A DNA stretch of 64,000 bases from Siphonodentalium dalli. Lineage: Eukaryota > Mollusca > Scaphopoda > Gadilida > Siphonodentaliidae. The translations under genes were made by a program, and so were the position numbers. Location: assembly GCA_032622095.1 (NCBI GenBank), contig CP136061.1:11675287-11739286 (forward strand), written 5' to 3'. The notes beneath the pieces were generated by a model. It had not been told where the DNA came from. It saw only the letters and a list, made by a program, of their open reading frames with translations, and did not search any database. The number at the start of each line of letters is the position of its first letter. The stretch's first letter is position 1. This document shows, piece after piece, positions 24,621 through 38,012 of this stretch.

Positions 24621-27060
24621 CAAGCTGTTTAAATTGCCTTAAAACATTTACAAATATATGATATTTACAAGACCAATATGATATCATACCGGTACCTATA
24701 TACATGTATCTGGAATGTTTTTGGGAGTATTTGGTGCAGGTACCGGTGTAACACGTCACCTCCTCCTGTCTGGATATGTTCCTCCATGGAGGAGTGTATT
24801 TGCAAATGTCCTCAGATATCTCACTCGCACACCCTGGGAATTTTCCCCCCATGTATGACTAAAAGAAAATTCACTCATTTAATATCGTTTGACCCTGAAA
24901 TGGCCAGAAAGAAATGTTTTATGAGATTTAAGTTTTTTTTTTTATATTTAATTTTTGTTTGTTCAGTAACATATATCAAATGAGTGAAATTTTTTTTTAG
25001 TCATTCATGGGGGGGGGGGGTATCCAGAGTGGGGGATATATCCAGGGGGATATATCTGTTACACCGGTATATGATACCGGTATTTGTAGCTGTTTCTGAC
25101 CATCATGCAGCATTTGAATGGATATAATTTACAGTTATAACTCGGCCCCCGGGTGATCAATTTGGATGATGTATCTTAATAATATGTATATGATCAGTCA
25201 TTCCTCTTTTCTGATGTCATTACAAGCATTAAAATCTTTTTTTTTCAGACCGGAGGAGCTGCTTGACTGGATTGAGACATCAAAATTTCATTCAAGGCCT
25301 GATATGATTATCTGATGACCATTCATAGAATCATGTTTCCTGTCAGAGTGCTTCTTGCAGACACTGCATGGTGACCCTTAATACCAATATTATTAATTCT
25401 GTCCAAGACTGGATGAGGAAGGATTTCAAATGTTATTCGGTGTACATGTACTGGATACATGTACTGTATACATGTACTGTAGATGTTATCGGTATTCGTC
25501 CATGCATGACATGTGTGTTGTTGCTGTGTGACAGTGAGTCCTGAGTCTCCTGGCTATACACATGTACCATATGTATACATACGGACGGTATGCACTTAAT
25601 CCAGTACCATGCTTACCTGGTAACTAGTGCACACTGCAGCGAAGGGGAGGCTTTAATTTATAACCAAATGACGATCAATGTGTTCATCAAAGGCAAAAAT
25701 GACACATATATGTATGCATTCCTTCCTTGATGGAGACCGATCAGTGACCTCTACATTTTATCAGACTTATGTGGTGAAAATCTTGGCAAGTGAAGTTAGT
25801 GAATTCAATTCTACAACAGACATGTACTTGTATGCTTCATCGAGTCTCAGAAAATGTGCAATATGGCATCCAGCGTATGCATAAACTTTTTTATATTTCA
25901 TACTACATTGACCAGAATTTGGAGGTGTACCAGTTTCAAATCTCCACACAAAGCACAACAGTACCCATGGAACAGTCTCAAGCCTTGTTTCTGAGCTTAT
26001 CTGAAGGATATGAACTTTTAAGTGACATATTATTGCAGTATGTCAATATAATCAGATTCATGTACACATATAGGCCTTAAAATCCATAACAGAATCAAAA
26101 TATTCTAATGTTCCTTTATCTTTGTCAACCTGCTGCATCACCAAGTAATCTGTACAAGGAGCTTAAAGTGGCTTATACATGTACCATACATGCACATTTA
26201 AAGATAGATAATCCGAGTTCACGCTCCTCAATTACTATTTATTTGGCTTCGGGGGTAAAAATAATTGATTCGAGTCGAGGAACACACCCTTTAAAGTTCT
26301 GAGTTACAAAATATAAATTTTTGAAATCTGTTATTTTTCACCGCCTTGAATATTTCCCGGCCTAGCAAATATTCAACGAGCCGACTGAGTCGACTGACCT
26401 AATCTTGATACCAAGTTGCGATGAACAAAATGTTGATATATAACATGTTTTGGAAAATGTTACATTAGAGTTGACAGTAGTTAGCATTATATTTTGGTAT
26501 TTAATCGATTAAGAAATGTTGTTCTTGGAATCTGATGGTATGGAGACCATCAATTCAGATTGTTTACCTTTAATTGTCCATGTTGACTTTAAAGCATAAC
26601 ATATGTTATCTTTATTTTTTGTATCCCTGCATAAAATGGGGTGATAAATTTATATTATACTCACATCTGGTCTTTCGATATTCTGTGAGTTAATTAATTT
26701 ATATGAAAGAATGTCATTGCATGCTAGCAATTCTGATAAGCATCACTGTTACAGTGACATTACAATCCAATGTTGAATAAGTCCAATAAGATGCCAAAGT
26801 TTAATAAAAACTTAACCCTTCCATGACTTGAGATTCTTGAAATGTTGCTAAAACCTTGCGCCAATGGAGATGTTCTCACTTGTCCGGCAGGTATTGTATC
26901 GGAGGTAGGTGTGATAATCCTCAACATGAAAGAGTTGCCGCTTATAGTCTGTATCTGCAGTTACTTAGGTTTTTAACTGTTTTACAGTTTTTTTATTTAA
27001 GCAACATTTGGGCTGATTTACCGGTATTCCATTTGGGGACCATTTGAACAACAGTTGCAC
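24621..27060. other. No clear gene; one exon-like segment
   Basis: Mostly AT-rich unique DNA with acatgtac clusters (25,440-25,480) and a G-run (25,008-25,020). At 25,250 a polypyrimidine tract and AG (tctttttttttcag) precede an open stretch of about 20 codons ending in TGA at 25,314, which looks like a terminal exon. I do not recognise the peptide and no upstream partner exon is certain. Confidence 0.3.
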
Positions 27061-27061
27061 T

Positions 27062-27165
27062 TAACGATTTATTATATTATATTATTTATATATTTAATAC
27101 ATTTATATAATATAATACATTTATATAATATAATACATTTATACAACATAATAATCATCACATAC
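27062..27165. repeat. AT-rich short tandem repeat
   Basis: Repeats of tataatataatacattta, adjacent to the 3' end of the MULE fragment. Confidence 0.8.
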
Positions 27166-27181
27166 AATACAATATAACACA

Positions 27182-27939
27182 TCAAAAGCCAGAAAAATTT
27201 CCACATGAATCTAAATAATCTAACACCCCCAACTGCCCTTCTCTATAGACTCTCTTGTAATGCCGAAGGCTGTTGTTGACGCTCCTGTATTTTCTCTGCT
27301 GTGGTCTGACGCGACCACCATTGCTCACTTGTAGTATTGTCGACTCATGATACGCCTGTTCTTTTTTAATGAAATCAATGAAGTTGAACAGGTTCGGCTT
27401 GCCCCCCGGCAGATAATTTTGCAGTTTCTTATGCCAGCCTTCGACATGGTTTGTTGTTCTTGGACCGTCATTGTCGAAGTGATTCCATGTCTGTCTACCG
27501 TGGTCGCCTTCCACCCAGTACGATGTGACATAGTCCGTGAATTTCTCGATGTCGTTACCTGCTGGTGCCTCTTCAAGTACTTCGTAGACGAGGGGGTGCA
27601 TCTGGCCGTCGATAAACGCATGTATGGAATATAGCTGTTGGAATGTCTTCGGGCATTTGTCGAATGTTCCATCGCAGAAGAACATCTGGGCGTTCGACAA
27701 GTGCTGCAGATTCTCGTCGGTGCTGAAGATGAGTAGTCTGTCAGTCGTACCATCGTCGATGAGTAGAAATTCTATGTCCATTGTCGTCTTTGTATACCGT
27801 TCTGGTAGCTGAATGGCATTTCGTTCTCGTGGGAGTTTTGGGTGGAGTTTCGCCCGGGATCTGTAGAGTGACGCTTTCACTGAATAGAACGTCGGAACCT
27901 TTGCGATGATGTCAGAATGTGTCTCGTCTGTCCGCAAAT
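27182..27939 (-). pseudogene. MULE transposase, internally deleted
   Basis: The minus-strand frame ends at 27,182. A polypyrimidine-AG acceptor (ccctttttgcag) ends at 27,940, so this is probably a 3' exon rather than a gene starting at the nearby ATG (27,961). The peptide shows the signature of Mutator-like (MULE) transposases: MFFCDGTFDKCPKTFQQLY with the first catalytic Asp, then IHAF and HPLVYEVL, and near the C-terminus RTTNHVEGWHKKL. In intact relatives more than 100 residues separate these, including the DFE-type second Asp and a GC-FH motif. Here they are joined within about 45 residues, so the catalytic centre is incomplete and the protein should not transpose DNA. The frame is otherwise open, so the deletion is in frame. 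Tandem partial copies of this exon lie at 31,274 and 34,965. Confidence 0.8.
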
Positions 27940-28524
27940 CTGCAAAAAGGGAAATAATCATATAATATATCGGTATATAATAAAAAGCGCTATCAATTAT
28001 GATTTATAAGAATTGTTTTGGTTTTTAATGTATTCCTTCTTTTATGATTGTTGAAATATAATAAAGAGCGTTATCAATTATAATATGATAGATAAGAATA
28101 AAATTAGACTAGACTATAGTTTATTGTTAACACTAGACTATATTGTATTGTTAATACTAGACTATATTGTTATTATTTCCAAAGATATACATACTAGATA
28201 TTTCTTCCTGGTAGATAGCAGTGACTGGTCTGGATGTCTGTCGAACTAAGTTTGATATGATCTATCTTTGTGAACCTCTGTAATTTATATGTTATCGTGA
28301 GAACACGATGAGCTCTGGAAATCACTCACTTGAGTTGTTTTCAGTGACAAGAGTTCATATCGTGATATACAGTCATTGCCGGTAAGTTTGGGCTACACTT
28401 TGCTTAAACAAACACTGCTTGCCGCGATGCGATCACTATAGTCACGCATTGTAAAAACAGACTATAACCTGCCGGCTCAGATGCATTCACACATCCCTGC
28501 CGGATAAGTGAGAATAAGCCGCGC

Positions 28525-28740
28525 CAATGTATTCTCTTATATTTGCGAGTCTCCAAAATGGAGCCTCACATATATAAGAGAATACATGGCCAAACAATAT
28601 TTACCTTGACCTTGTAATCCAGTGCATTCTCTTATACATATGAGGCTTCCTATGTGAGACTTGCATATATACAAGAATTCACTGGTACATGATCTTTAAT
28701 GCTGTACCAGCGCAGCTCCCATCATGAAAGGGTTAAACAT
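28525..28740. repeat. Paired hairpins in the tandem unit
   Basis: Two successive foldbacks: 28,525-28,593 (tgtattctcttatatttgcg against cacatatataagagaataca) and 28,620-28,690 (ccagtgcattctcttataca against its inverse). The tctttaatgctgtaccagcg segment and a family A copy (28,735-29,037) follow. The same block recurs in units 2 and 3. Confidence 0.7.
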
Positions 28741-29045
28741 TGCATGGCCAAAGCATTGAAAAATATTCTGAAAATAATATTTTAATAGACTAAAATATGT
28801 TTAACCTTCTACGCGATTACTAGTAGCAATGTTTGTTGACAAATCACTGTAACAGTTTTGTTTACATAGCAATGGTTCCAACAGGAGAAATTTCGTTATT
28901 GGAAAACTTTCAATAATTAATATAGGAATCAGGAATTCATGTTTTTCTGAGTGGTGATGTTTTTACGAACTGTTGTATGTTATATGTTTGGCATATTTAC
29001 TCACTATGAGTGCCTTGGGTCCCTTTAAAATGATTTGAAACACTC

Positions 29046-30629
29046 TAGTGTTGAAACGATTGGTGGTTTTGGGGAATCGACTAGTCGCCAGAGGGAATCG
29101 ACTACTAGTCGACTAGTCGGACCCCTTCCGAAACTTACCGTTTTGTGCTCATATACGTATATAATTTGCCGTTTTTTTTGAGTACCAGTAACCAACTTTG
29201 CATTTTCGAACGCAAAGCAAGACGTGATTTAACACTATTTGCCGTGATTATTTGTCTTAATATCACTGAAGGTTAATAGGTTATTAATTTGTCCCAGGTA
29301 TATGATGTTTTATGACAATCAAATTACCATCCATTTGATGTATGTATCTAAACGGTGGTGACAAACACCTGATCGATCGCGGAAACGCTACAGATTACGG
29401 AGTGGAAGCGCGTGCAACAATCAGAAACCGGTGCATTATTCTATGTTTTGTGTTAAAATGTTCCTTTAAAATTGATATGGTATGGTCTACCGGGCCGTAC
29501 CGATTCTTACATACAATCGAACATCGTTGTTTTCGAACTTGCCCAGTGTGCTTGTTACCGATTGGCTTCACAAACGGACAGTCATTTTCCCGCCAAAACG
29601 CACGTGTTTCACTGTTTGATTTGATCGCGTACATAATTGTCTCTCGTGCATGCACATTGTAAATATATATACAATATATACAATTTTACTCGCGAGTCCC
29701 CGAATACACAATCGATCATGTCAGTTTAAGAAATAAAACTGCACAGACCGGGCGATGTTAATAGTACATTTCAATGCGATGTCGTAAGTTCTATATTTAG
29801 CCCGATTCCAGGAATTTGCGTCATCCAGATTACGTTTCTGGGAACAGCTTTGTCACCGTCCAATTCCGCGAAGAATTTAAGTTTGAGGTGCTAAAATACA
29901 TTGTAATTTTTCACAAACACAGCCCATAAACGACGTGAGATATCCAAAGTGACTCGCCAGTTTAGTTCGAAATACGCGACGCTATTCGATGCACAGCATG
30001 GCCGACCGCGGGTTGGCTTTATATTTATATCTATAATACAATATATCTAGAACGTGCGATCGTATAAGCTCACCATGCGTCAGTTGATGCATGTGGTGGT
30101 TGTAAAAAATATATTCACACAATTTTACAAATAAACTTTAAAGGTATACTGACATAGTGCTTCAATAATGTCACCTGGCATCTAACTTGATTGAAGTTGA
30201 GTCCTGCACATCTGCAAACACGTTGACCAGTTATCACTCAGATCAGTGTCATCACGCCGAAATATACACAGTTGCGATAGGCGCGGATTCTTTGAAGTTG
30301 ATTATCAAAGCCGGCCGTCTCAACTTCAAAGAATAAGCCGCCGCTGCGCCGACAAATATATTGAGTTGAGGTCATTGAGTTTCGCGCTCGTGCATGACCA
30401 CCAAGTGCCGAAAGCAGTTATCGCATCAAAGGGACAACAAAGAAGGCTTTAACAAGATAATTGTGATTGGGTATTTCGATAGCCTGATTGTTTAAATTGT
30501 CCAGTAATTCGGTAATGGCAGCAACGGCACTGCTTTCGCGTTGGCATAATGGTGGTGGATGTGTTCCGACTAGTCGACTAGCCTATTTCGGAATCGATTT
30601 CGATTAGTCGATTAATCGTTTCAACACTA
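29046..30629. mobile_element. hAT-derived element, copy in unit 1
   Basis: Ends tagtgttgaaacgattggtg and (reverse complement) tagtgttgaaacgattaatc. Both ends continue into gactagtcg-rich subterminal repeats. The flanking 8-bp duplications are aaacactc (29,038-29,045) and aaatactc (30,630-30,637), differing by one base. This is hAT-type. The interior keeps only a short BED-finger-like frame. Confidence 0.85.
29395..29655 (-). pseudogene. BED-finger-like remnant in hAT, copy 1
   Basis: An 86-codon frame with C, C and a late HFNTKH (H-x4-H) after a W, roughly in the order of a BED zinc finger, the DNA-binding domain at the N-terminus of hAT transposases. The cysteine spacing (CSIVC, three residues between) deviates from the usual two. 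The frame is shorter than in the other two copies because of an indel near 29,651. No RNase H-like catalytic domain is present. Confidence 0.4.
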
Positions 30630-31273
30630 AAATACTCAATGAAATATCTGCACACCAGTAGATTATTTTGTAGGGATTTTAGTGTGATGAGAGTCAGAAT
30701 CATGATTCTTCGTTTGAGTCTGGTAAAAAAAGCAGCTGATTTGATGTAGAAATGCTATAGTTTGATTCTTGCAAAATTTTAAGGCCTGTATACATTCGCT
30801 TTTATCCATCAAAGGTGCTCCAGACACTTCATACCGCTATAATCATAGTATGTACATGTACCTTGTTTTACAAACTTTTATGTTATTTTGCATGACCGCA
30901 CTTCAAAGAACTCTAAAGCCGCTCATGCACTTAATGCATCAATTTAAAATTCTGCAACTTTAATGCATCAATTTAGAATTCTGCACTTTTATCCGCATTT
31001 TTATCACAAAAAGTCTGGAAATACTAGTGAGTACTAGTGCTATACTATTAAACATGTAGACTATATACTGTGAAAAGACTTGATAAAGTCTTAATAAATT
31101 TAACAGTAGAAGATAGACAAAAGCTCTTTAAGTTCCATATTTGCAGTGTTTTACACTGAGCATTAAGAGCATCTCCTTTTATTCTCAGCAGAATATATGC
31201 AAACAACATGGTATAAATTATAATGAAAATGAATTTATGACTCCAGCCAATAATTCATTATCATTATAAATAC

Positions 31274-31631
31274 CTGGCCGTCGATAAACGCATGTATGGA
31301 ATATAGCTGTTGGAATGTCTTCGGGCATTTGTCGAATGTTCCATCGCAGAAGAACATCTGGGCGTTCGACAAGTGCTGCAGATTCTCGTCGGTGCTGAAG
31401 ATGAGTAGTCTGTCAGTCGTACCATCGTCGATGAGTAGAAATTCTCTGTCCATTGTCGTCTTTGTATACCGTTCTGGTAGCTGAATGGCATTTCGTTCTC
31501 GTGGGAGTTTTGGGTGGAGTTTCGCCCGGGATCTGTAGAGTGACGCTTTCACTGAATAGAACGTCGGAACCTTTGCGATGATGTCAGAATGTGTCTCGTC
31601 TGTCCGCAAATCTGCAAAAAGGGAAATAATC
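31274..31631 (-). pseudogene. MULE transposase exon fragment, unit 2
   Basis: Partial copy of the 27,182-27,939 exon: same acceptor-like start and the CDGTF block. It stops being homologous exactly at the unit junction after FIDGQ and then runs into unrelated sequence with a stop at about 31,235. The C-terminal TTNHVEGWH part is missing. At the junction the minus strand reads ggccag|gtatttat, which looks like a splice donor. Confidence 0.75.
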
Positions 31632-32717
31632 ATATAATATATCGGTATATAATAAAAAGCGCTATCAATTATGATTTATAAGAATTGTTTTGGTTTTTAA
31701 TGTATTCCTTCTTTTATGATTGTTGAAATATAATAAAGAGCGTTATCAATTATAATATGATAGATAAGAATAAAATTAGACTAGACTATAGTTTATTGTT
31801 AACACTAGACTATATTGTATTGTTAATACTAGACTATATTGTTATTATTTCCAAAGATATACATACTAGATATTTCTTCCTGGTAGATAGCAGTGACTGG
31901 TCTGGATGTCTGTCGAACTAAGTTTGATATGATCTATCTTTGTGAACCTCTGTAATTTATATGTTATCGTGAGAACACGATGAGCTCTGGAAATCACTCA
32001 CTTGAGTTGTTTTCAGTGACAAGAGTTCATATCGTGATATACAGTCATTGCCGGTAAGTTTGGGCTACACTTTGCTTAAACAAACACTGCTTGTCGCGAT
32101 GCGATCACTATAGTCACGCATTGTAAAAACAGACTATAACCTGCCGGCTCAGATGCATTCACACATCCCTGCCGGATAAGTGAGAATAAGCCGCGCCAAT
32201 GTATTCTCTTATATTTGCGAGTCTCCAAAATGGAGCCTCACATATATAAGAGAATACATGGCCAAACAATATTTACCTTGACCTTGTAATCCAGTGCATT
32301 CTCTTATACATATGAGGCGTCCTATGTGAGACTTGCATATATACAAGAATTCACTGGTACATGATCTTTAATGCTGTACCAGCGCAGCTCCCATCATGAA
32401 AGGGTTAAACATTGCATGGCCAAAGCATTGAAAAATATTCTGAAAATAATATTTTAATAGACTAAAATATGTTTAACCTTCTACGCGATTACTAGTAGCA
32501 ATGTTTGTTGACAAATCACTGTAACAGTTTTGTTTACATAGCAATGGTTCCAACAGGAGAAATTTCGTTATTGGAAAACTTTCAATAATTAATATAGGAA
32601 TCAGGAATTCATGTTTTTCTGAGTGGTGATGTTTTTACGAACTGTTGTATGTTATATGTTTGGCATATTTACTCACTATGAGTGCCTTGGGTCCCTTTAA
32701 AATGATTTGAAACACTC

Positions 32718-34321
32718 TAGTGTTGAAACGATTGGTGGTTTTGGGGAATCGACTAGTCGCCAGAGGGAATCGACTACTAGTCGACTAGTCGGACCCCTTC
32801 CGAAACTTACCGTTTTGTGCTCATATACGTATATAATTTGCCGTTTTTTTGAGTACCAGTAACCAACTTTGCATTTTCGAACGCAAAGCAAGACGTGATT
32901 TAACACTATTTGCCGTGATTATTTGTCTTAATATCACTGAAGGTTAATAGGTTATTAATTTGTCCCAGGTATATGATGTTTTATGACAATCAAATTACCA
33001 TCCATTTGATGTATGTATCTAAACGGTGGTGACAAACACCTGATCGATCGCGGAAACGATACAGATTACGGAGTGGAAGCGCGTGCAACAATCAGAAACC
33101 GGTGCATTATTCTATGTTTTGTGTTAAAATGTTCCTTTAAAATTGATATGGTATGGTCTACCGGGCCGTACCGATTCTTACATACAATCGAACATCGTTG
33201 TTTTCGAACTTGCCCAGTGTGCTTGTTACCGATTGGCTTCACAAACGGACAGTCATTTTCCCGCCAAAACGCACGTGTTTCACTGTTTGATTTGATCGCG
33301 TACATAATTGTCTCTCGTGCATGGTACATTGTAAATATATATACAATATATACAATTTTACTCGCGAGTCCCCGAATACACAATCGATCATGTCAGTTTA
33401 AGAAATAAAACTGCACAGACCGGGCGATGTTAATAGTACATTTCAATGCGATGTCGTAAGTTCTATATTTAGCCCGATTCCAGGAATTTGCGTCATCCAG
33501 ATTACGTTTCTGGGAACAGCTTTGTCACCGTCCAATTCCGCGAAGAATTTAAGTTTGAGGTGCTAAAATACATTGTAATTTTTCACAAACACAGCCCATA
33601 AACGACGTGAGATATCCAAAGTGACTCGCCAGTTTAGTTCGAAATACGCGACGCTATTCGATGCACAGCATGGCCGACCGCGGGTTGGCTTTATATTTAT
33701 ATCTATAATACAATATATCTAGAACGTGCGATCGTATAAGCTCACCATGCGTCAGTTGATGCATGTGGTGGTTGTAAAAAATATATTCACACAATTTTAC
33801 AAATAAACTTTAAAGGTATACTGACATAGTGCTTCAATAATGTCACCTGGCATCTAACTTGATTGAAGTTGAGTCCTGCACATCTGCAAACACGTTGACC
33901 AGTTATCACTCAGATCAGTGTCATCACGCCGAAATATACACAGTTGCGATAGGCGCGGATTCTTTGAAGTTGATTATCAAAGCCGGCCGTCTCAACTTCA
34001 AAGAATAAGCCGCCGCAGCGCCGACAAATATATTGAGTTGAGGTCATTGAGTTTCGCGCTCGTGCATGACCACCAAGTGCCGAAAGCAGTTATCGCATCA
34101 AAGGGACAACAAAGAAGGCTTTAACAAATAATTGTGATTGGGTATTTCGATAGCCTGATTGTTTAAATTGTCCAGTAATTCGGTAATGGCAGCAACGGCA
34201 CTGCTTTCGCGTTGGCATAATGGTGGTGGATGTGTTCCGACTAGTCGACTAGCCTATTTCGGAATCGACTAATTTAATAATCGCGTCGATTTCGATTAGT
34301 CGATTAATCGTTTCAACACTA
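32718..34321. mobile_element. hAT-derived element, copy in unit 2
   Basis: 1,604 bp with the same tagtgttgaaacgat ends and a perfect 8-bp duplication aaacactc on both sides (32,710-32,717 and 34,322-34,329). It was duplicated with the unit rather than inserted independently. Confidence 0.88.
33066..33383 (-). pseudogene. BED-finger-like remnant in hAT, copy 2
   Basis: A 105-codon version of the frame at 29,395, with the same C...C...H-x4-H region. No transposase core follows. Confidence 0.4.
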
Positions 34322-34964
34322 AAACACTCAATGAAATATCTGCACACCAGTAGATTATTTTGTAGGGATTTTAGTGTGATGAGAGTCAGAATCATGATTC
34401 TTCGTTTGAGTCTGGTAAAAAAGCAGCTGATTTGATGTAGAAATGCTATAGTTTGATTCTTGCAAAATTTTAAGGCCTGTATACATTCGCTTTTATCCAT
34501 CAAAGGTGCTCCAGACACTTCATACCGCTATAATCATAGTATGTACATGTACCTTGTTTTACAAACTTTTATGTTATTTTGCATGACCGCACTTCAAAGA
34601 ACTCTAAAGCCGCTCATGCACTTAATGCATCAATTTAAAATTCTGCAACTTTAATGCATCAATTTAGAATTCTGCACTTTTATCCGCATTTTTATCACAA
34701 AAAGTCTGGAAATACTAGTGAGTACTAGTGCTATACTATTAAACATGTAGACTATATACTGTGAAAAGACTTGATAAAGTCTTAATAAATTTAACAGTAG
34801 AAGATAGACAAAAGCTCTTTAAGTTCCATATTTGCAGTGTTTTACACTGAGCATTAAGAGCATCTCCTTTTATTCTCAGCAGAATATATGCAAACAACAT
34901 GGTATAAATTATAATGAAAATGAATTTATGACTCCAGCCAATAATTCATTATCATTATAAATAC

Positions 34965-35322
34965 CTGGCCGTCGATAAACGCATGTATGGAATATAGCTG
35001 TTGGAATGTCTTCGGGCATTTGTCGAATGTTCCATCGCAGAAGAACATCTGGGCGTTCGACAAGTGCTGCAGATTCTCGTCGGTGCTGAAGATGAGTAGT
35101 CTGTCAGTCGTACCATCGTCGATGAGTAGAAATTCTCTGTCCATTGTCGTCTTTGTATACCGTTCTGGTAGCTGAATGGCATTTCGTTCTCGTGGGAGTT
35201 TTGGGTGGAGTTTCGCCCGGGATCTGTAGAGTGACGCTTTCACTGAATAGAACGTCGGAACCTTTGCGATGATGTCAGAATGTGTCTCGTCTGTCCGCAA
35301 ATCTGCAAAAAGGGAAATAATC
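34965..35322 (-). pseudogene. MULE transposase exon fragment, unit 3
   Basis: Same partial exon as in unit 2, with the first catalytic Asp block retained and the C-terminal half absent. Confidence 0.75.
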
Positions 35323-36408
35323 ATATAATATATCGGTATATAATAAAAAGCGCTATCAATTATGATTTATAAGAATTGTTTTGGTTTTTAATGTATTCCT
35401 TCTTTTATGATTGTTGAAATATAATAAAGAGCGTTATCAATTATAATATGATAGATAAGAATAAAATTAGACTAGACTATAGTTTATTGTTAACACTAGA
35501 CTATATTGTATTGTTAATACTAGACTATATTGTTATTATTTCCAAAGATATACATACTAGATATTTCTTCCTGGTAGATAGCAGTGACTGGTCTGGATGT
35601 CTGTCGAACTAAGTTTGATATGATCTATCTTTGTGAACCTCTGTAATTTATATGTTATCGTGAGAACACGATGAGCTCTGGAAATCACTCACTTGAGTTG
35701 TTTTCAGTGACAAGAGTTCATATCGTGATATACAGTCATTGCCGGTAAGTTTGGGCTACACTTTGCTTAAACAAACACTGCTTGTCGCGATGCGATCACT
35801 ATAGTCACGCATTGTAAAAACAGACTATAACCTGCCGGCTCAGATGCATTCACACATCCCTGCCGGATAAGTGAGAATAAGCCGCGCCAATGTATTCTCT
35901 TATATTTGCGAGTCTCCAAAATGGAGCCTCACATATATAAGAGAATACATGGCCAAACAATATTTACCTTGACCTTGTAATCCAGTGCATTCTCTTATAC
36001 ATATGAGGCGTCCTATGTGAGACTTGCATATATACAAGAATTCACTGGTACATGATCTTTAATGCTGTACCAGCGCAGCTCCCATCATGAAAGGGTTAAA
36101 CATTGCATGGCCAAAGCATTGAAAAATATTCTGAAAATAATATTTTAATAGACTAAAATATGTTTAACCTTCTACGCGATTACTAGTAGCAATGTTTGTT
36201 GACAAATCACTGTAACAGTTTTGTTTACATAGCAATGGTTCCAACAGGAGAAATTTCGTTATTGGAAAACTTTCAATAATTAATATAGGAATCAGGAATT
36301 CATGTTTTTCTGAGTGGTGATGTTTTTACGAACTGTTGTATGTTATATGTTTGGCATATTTACTCACTATGAGTGCCTTGGGTCCCTTTAAAATGATTTG
36401 AAACACTC

Positions 36409-38012
36409 TAGTGTTGAAACGATTGGTGGTTTTGGGGAATCGACTAGTCGCCAGAGGGAATCGACTACTAGTCGACTAGTCGGACCCCTTCCGAAACTTA
36501 CCGTTTTGTGCTCATATACGTATATAATTTGCCGTTTTTTTGAGTACCAGTAACCAACTTTGCATTTTCGAACGCAAAGCAAGACGTGATTTAACACTAT
36601 TTGCCGTGATTATTTGTCTTAATATCACTGAAGGTTAATAGGTTATTAATTTGTCCCAGGTATATGATGTTTTATGACAATCAAATTACCATCCATTTGA
36701 TGTATGTATCTAAACGGTGGTGACAAACACCTGATCGATCGCGGAAACGATACAGATTACGGAGTGGAAGCGCGTGCAACAATCAGAAACCGGTGCATTA
36801 TTCTATGTTTTGTGTTAAAATGTTCCTTTAAAATTGATATGGTATGGTCTACCGGGCCGTACCGATTCTTACATACAATCGAACATCGTTGTTTTCGAAC
36901 TTGCCCAGTGTGCTTGTTACCGATTGGCTTCACAAACGGACAGTCATTTTCCCGCCAAAACGCACGTGTTTCACTGTTTGATTTGATCGCGTACATAATT
37001 GTCTCTCGTGCATGGTACATTGTAAATATATATACAATATATACAATTTTACTCGCGAGTCCCCGAATACACAATCGATCATGTCAGTTTAAGAAATAAA
37101 ACTGCACAGACCGGGCGATGTTAATAGTACATTTCAATGCGATGTCGTAAGTTCTATATTTAGCCCGATTCCAGGAATTTGCGTCATCCAGATTACGTTT
37201 CTGGGAACAGCTTTGTCACCGTCCAATTCCGCGAAGAATTTAAGTTTGAGGTGCTAAAATACATTGTAATTTTTCACAAACACAGCCCATAAACGACGTG
37301 AGATATCCAAAGTGACTCGCCAGTTTAGTTCGAAATACGCGACGCTATTCGATGCACAGCATGGCCGACCGCGGGTTGGCTTTATATTTATATCTATAAT
37401 ACAATATATCTAGAACGTGCGATCGTATAAGCTCACCATGCGTCAGTTGATGCATGTGGTGGTTGTAAAAAATATATTCACACAATTTTACAAATAAACT
37501 TTAAAGGTATACTGACATAGTGCTTCAATAATGTCACCTGGCATCTAACTTGATTGAAGTTGAGTCCTGCACATCTGCAAACACGTTGACCAGTTATCAC
37601 TCAGATCAGTGTCATCACGCCGAAATATACACAGTTGCGATAGGCGCGGATTCTTTGAAGTTGATTATCAAAGCCGGCCGTCTCAACTTCAAAGAATAAG
37701 CCGCCGCAGCGCCGACAAATATATTGAGTTGAGGTCATTGAGTTTCGCGCTCGTGCATGACCACCAAGTGCCGAAAGCAGTTATCGCATCAAAGGGACAA
37801 CAAAGAAGGCTTTAACAAATAATTGTGATTGGGTATTTCGATAGCCTGATTGTTTAAATTGTCCAGTAATTCGGTAATGGCAGCAACGGCACTGCTTTCG
37901 CGTTGGCATAATGGTGGTGGATGTGTTCCGACTAGTCGACTAGCCTATTTCGGAATCGACTAATTTAATAATCGCGTCGATTTCGATTAGTCGATTAATC
38001 GTTTCAACACTA
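36409..38012. mobile_element. hAT-derived element, copy in unit 3
   Basis: 1,604 bp, flanked by aaacactc at 36,401-36,408 and 38,013-38,020. Same ends as the other two copies. Confidence 0.88.
36757..37074 (-). pseudogene. BED-finger-like remnant in hAT, copy 3
   Basis: Same 105-codon frame as in unit 2. The identity reflects recent unit duplication and is no evidence of selection. Confidence 0.4.

Larger units (their letters stand above)
27602..31273. repeat. 3.7-kb tandem unit 1
   Basis: First of three head-to-tail units (3,672 bp). It begins inside the MULE exon at ctggccgtcgataaacg and ends at cattataaatac. It lacks 18-20 bp present near 34,268 in unit 2 and differs at scattered bases, so it is the most diverged unit. 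Confidence 0.9.
31274..34964. repeat. 3.7-kb tandem unit 2
   Basis: 3,691 bp. Nearly identical to unit 3, with only a handful of differences visible, and a few percent or less from unit 1. Confidence 0.92.
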
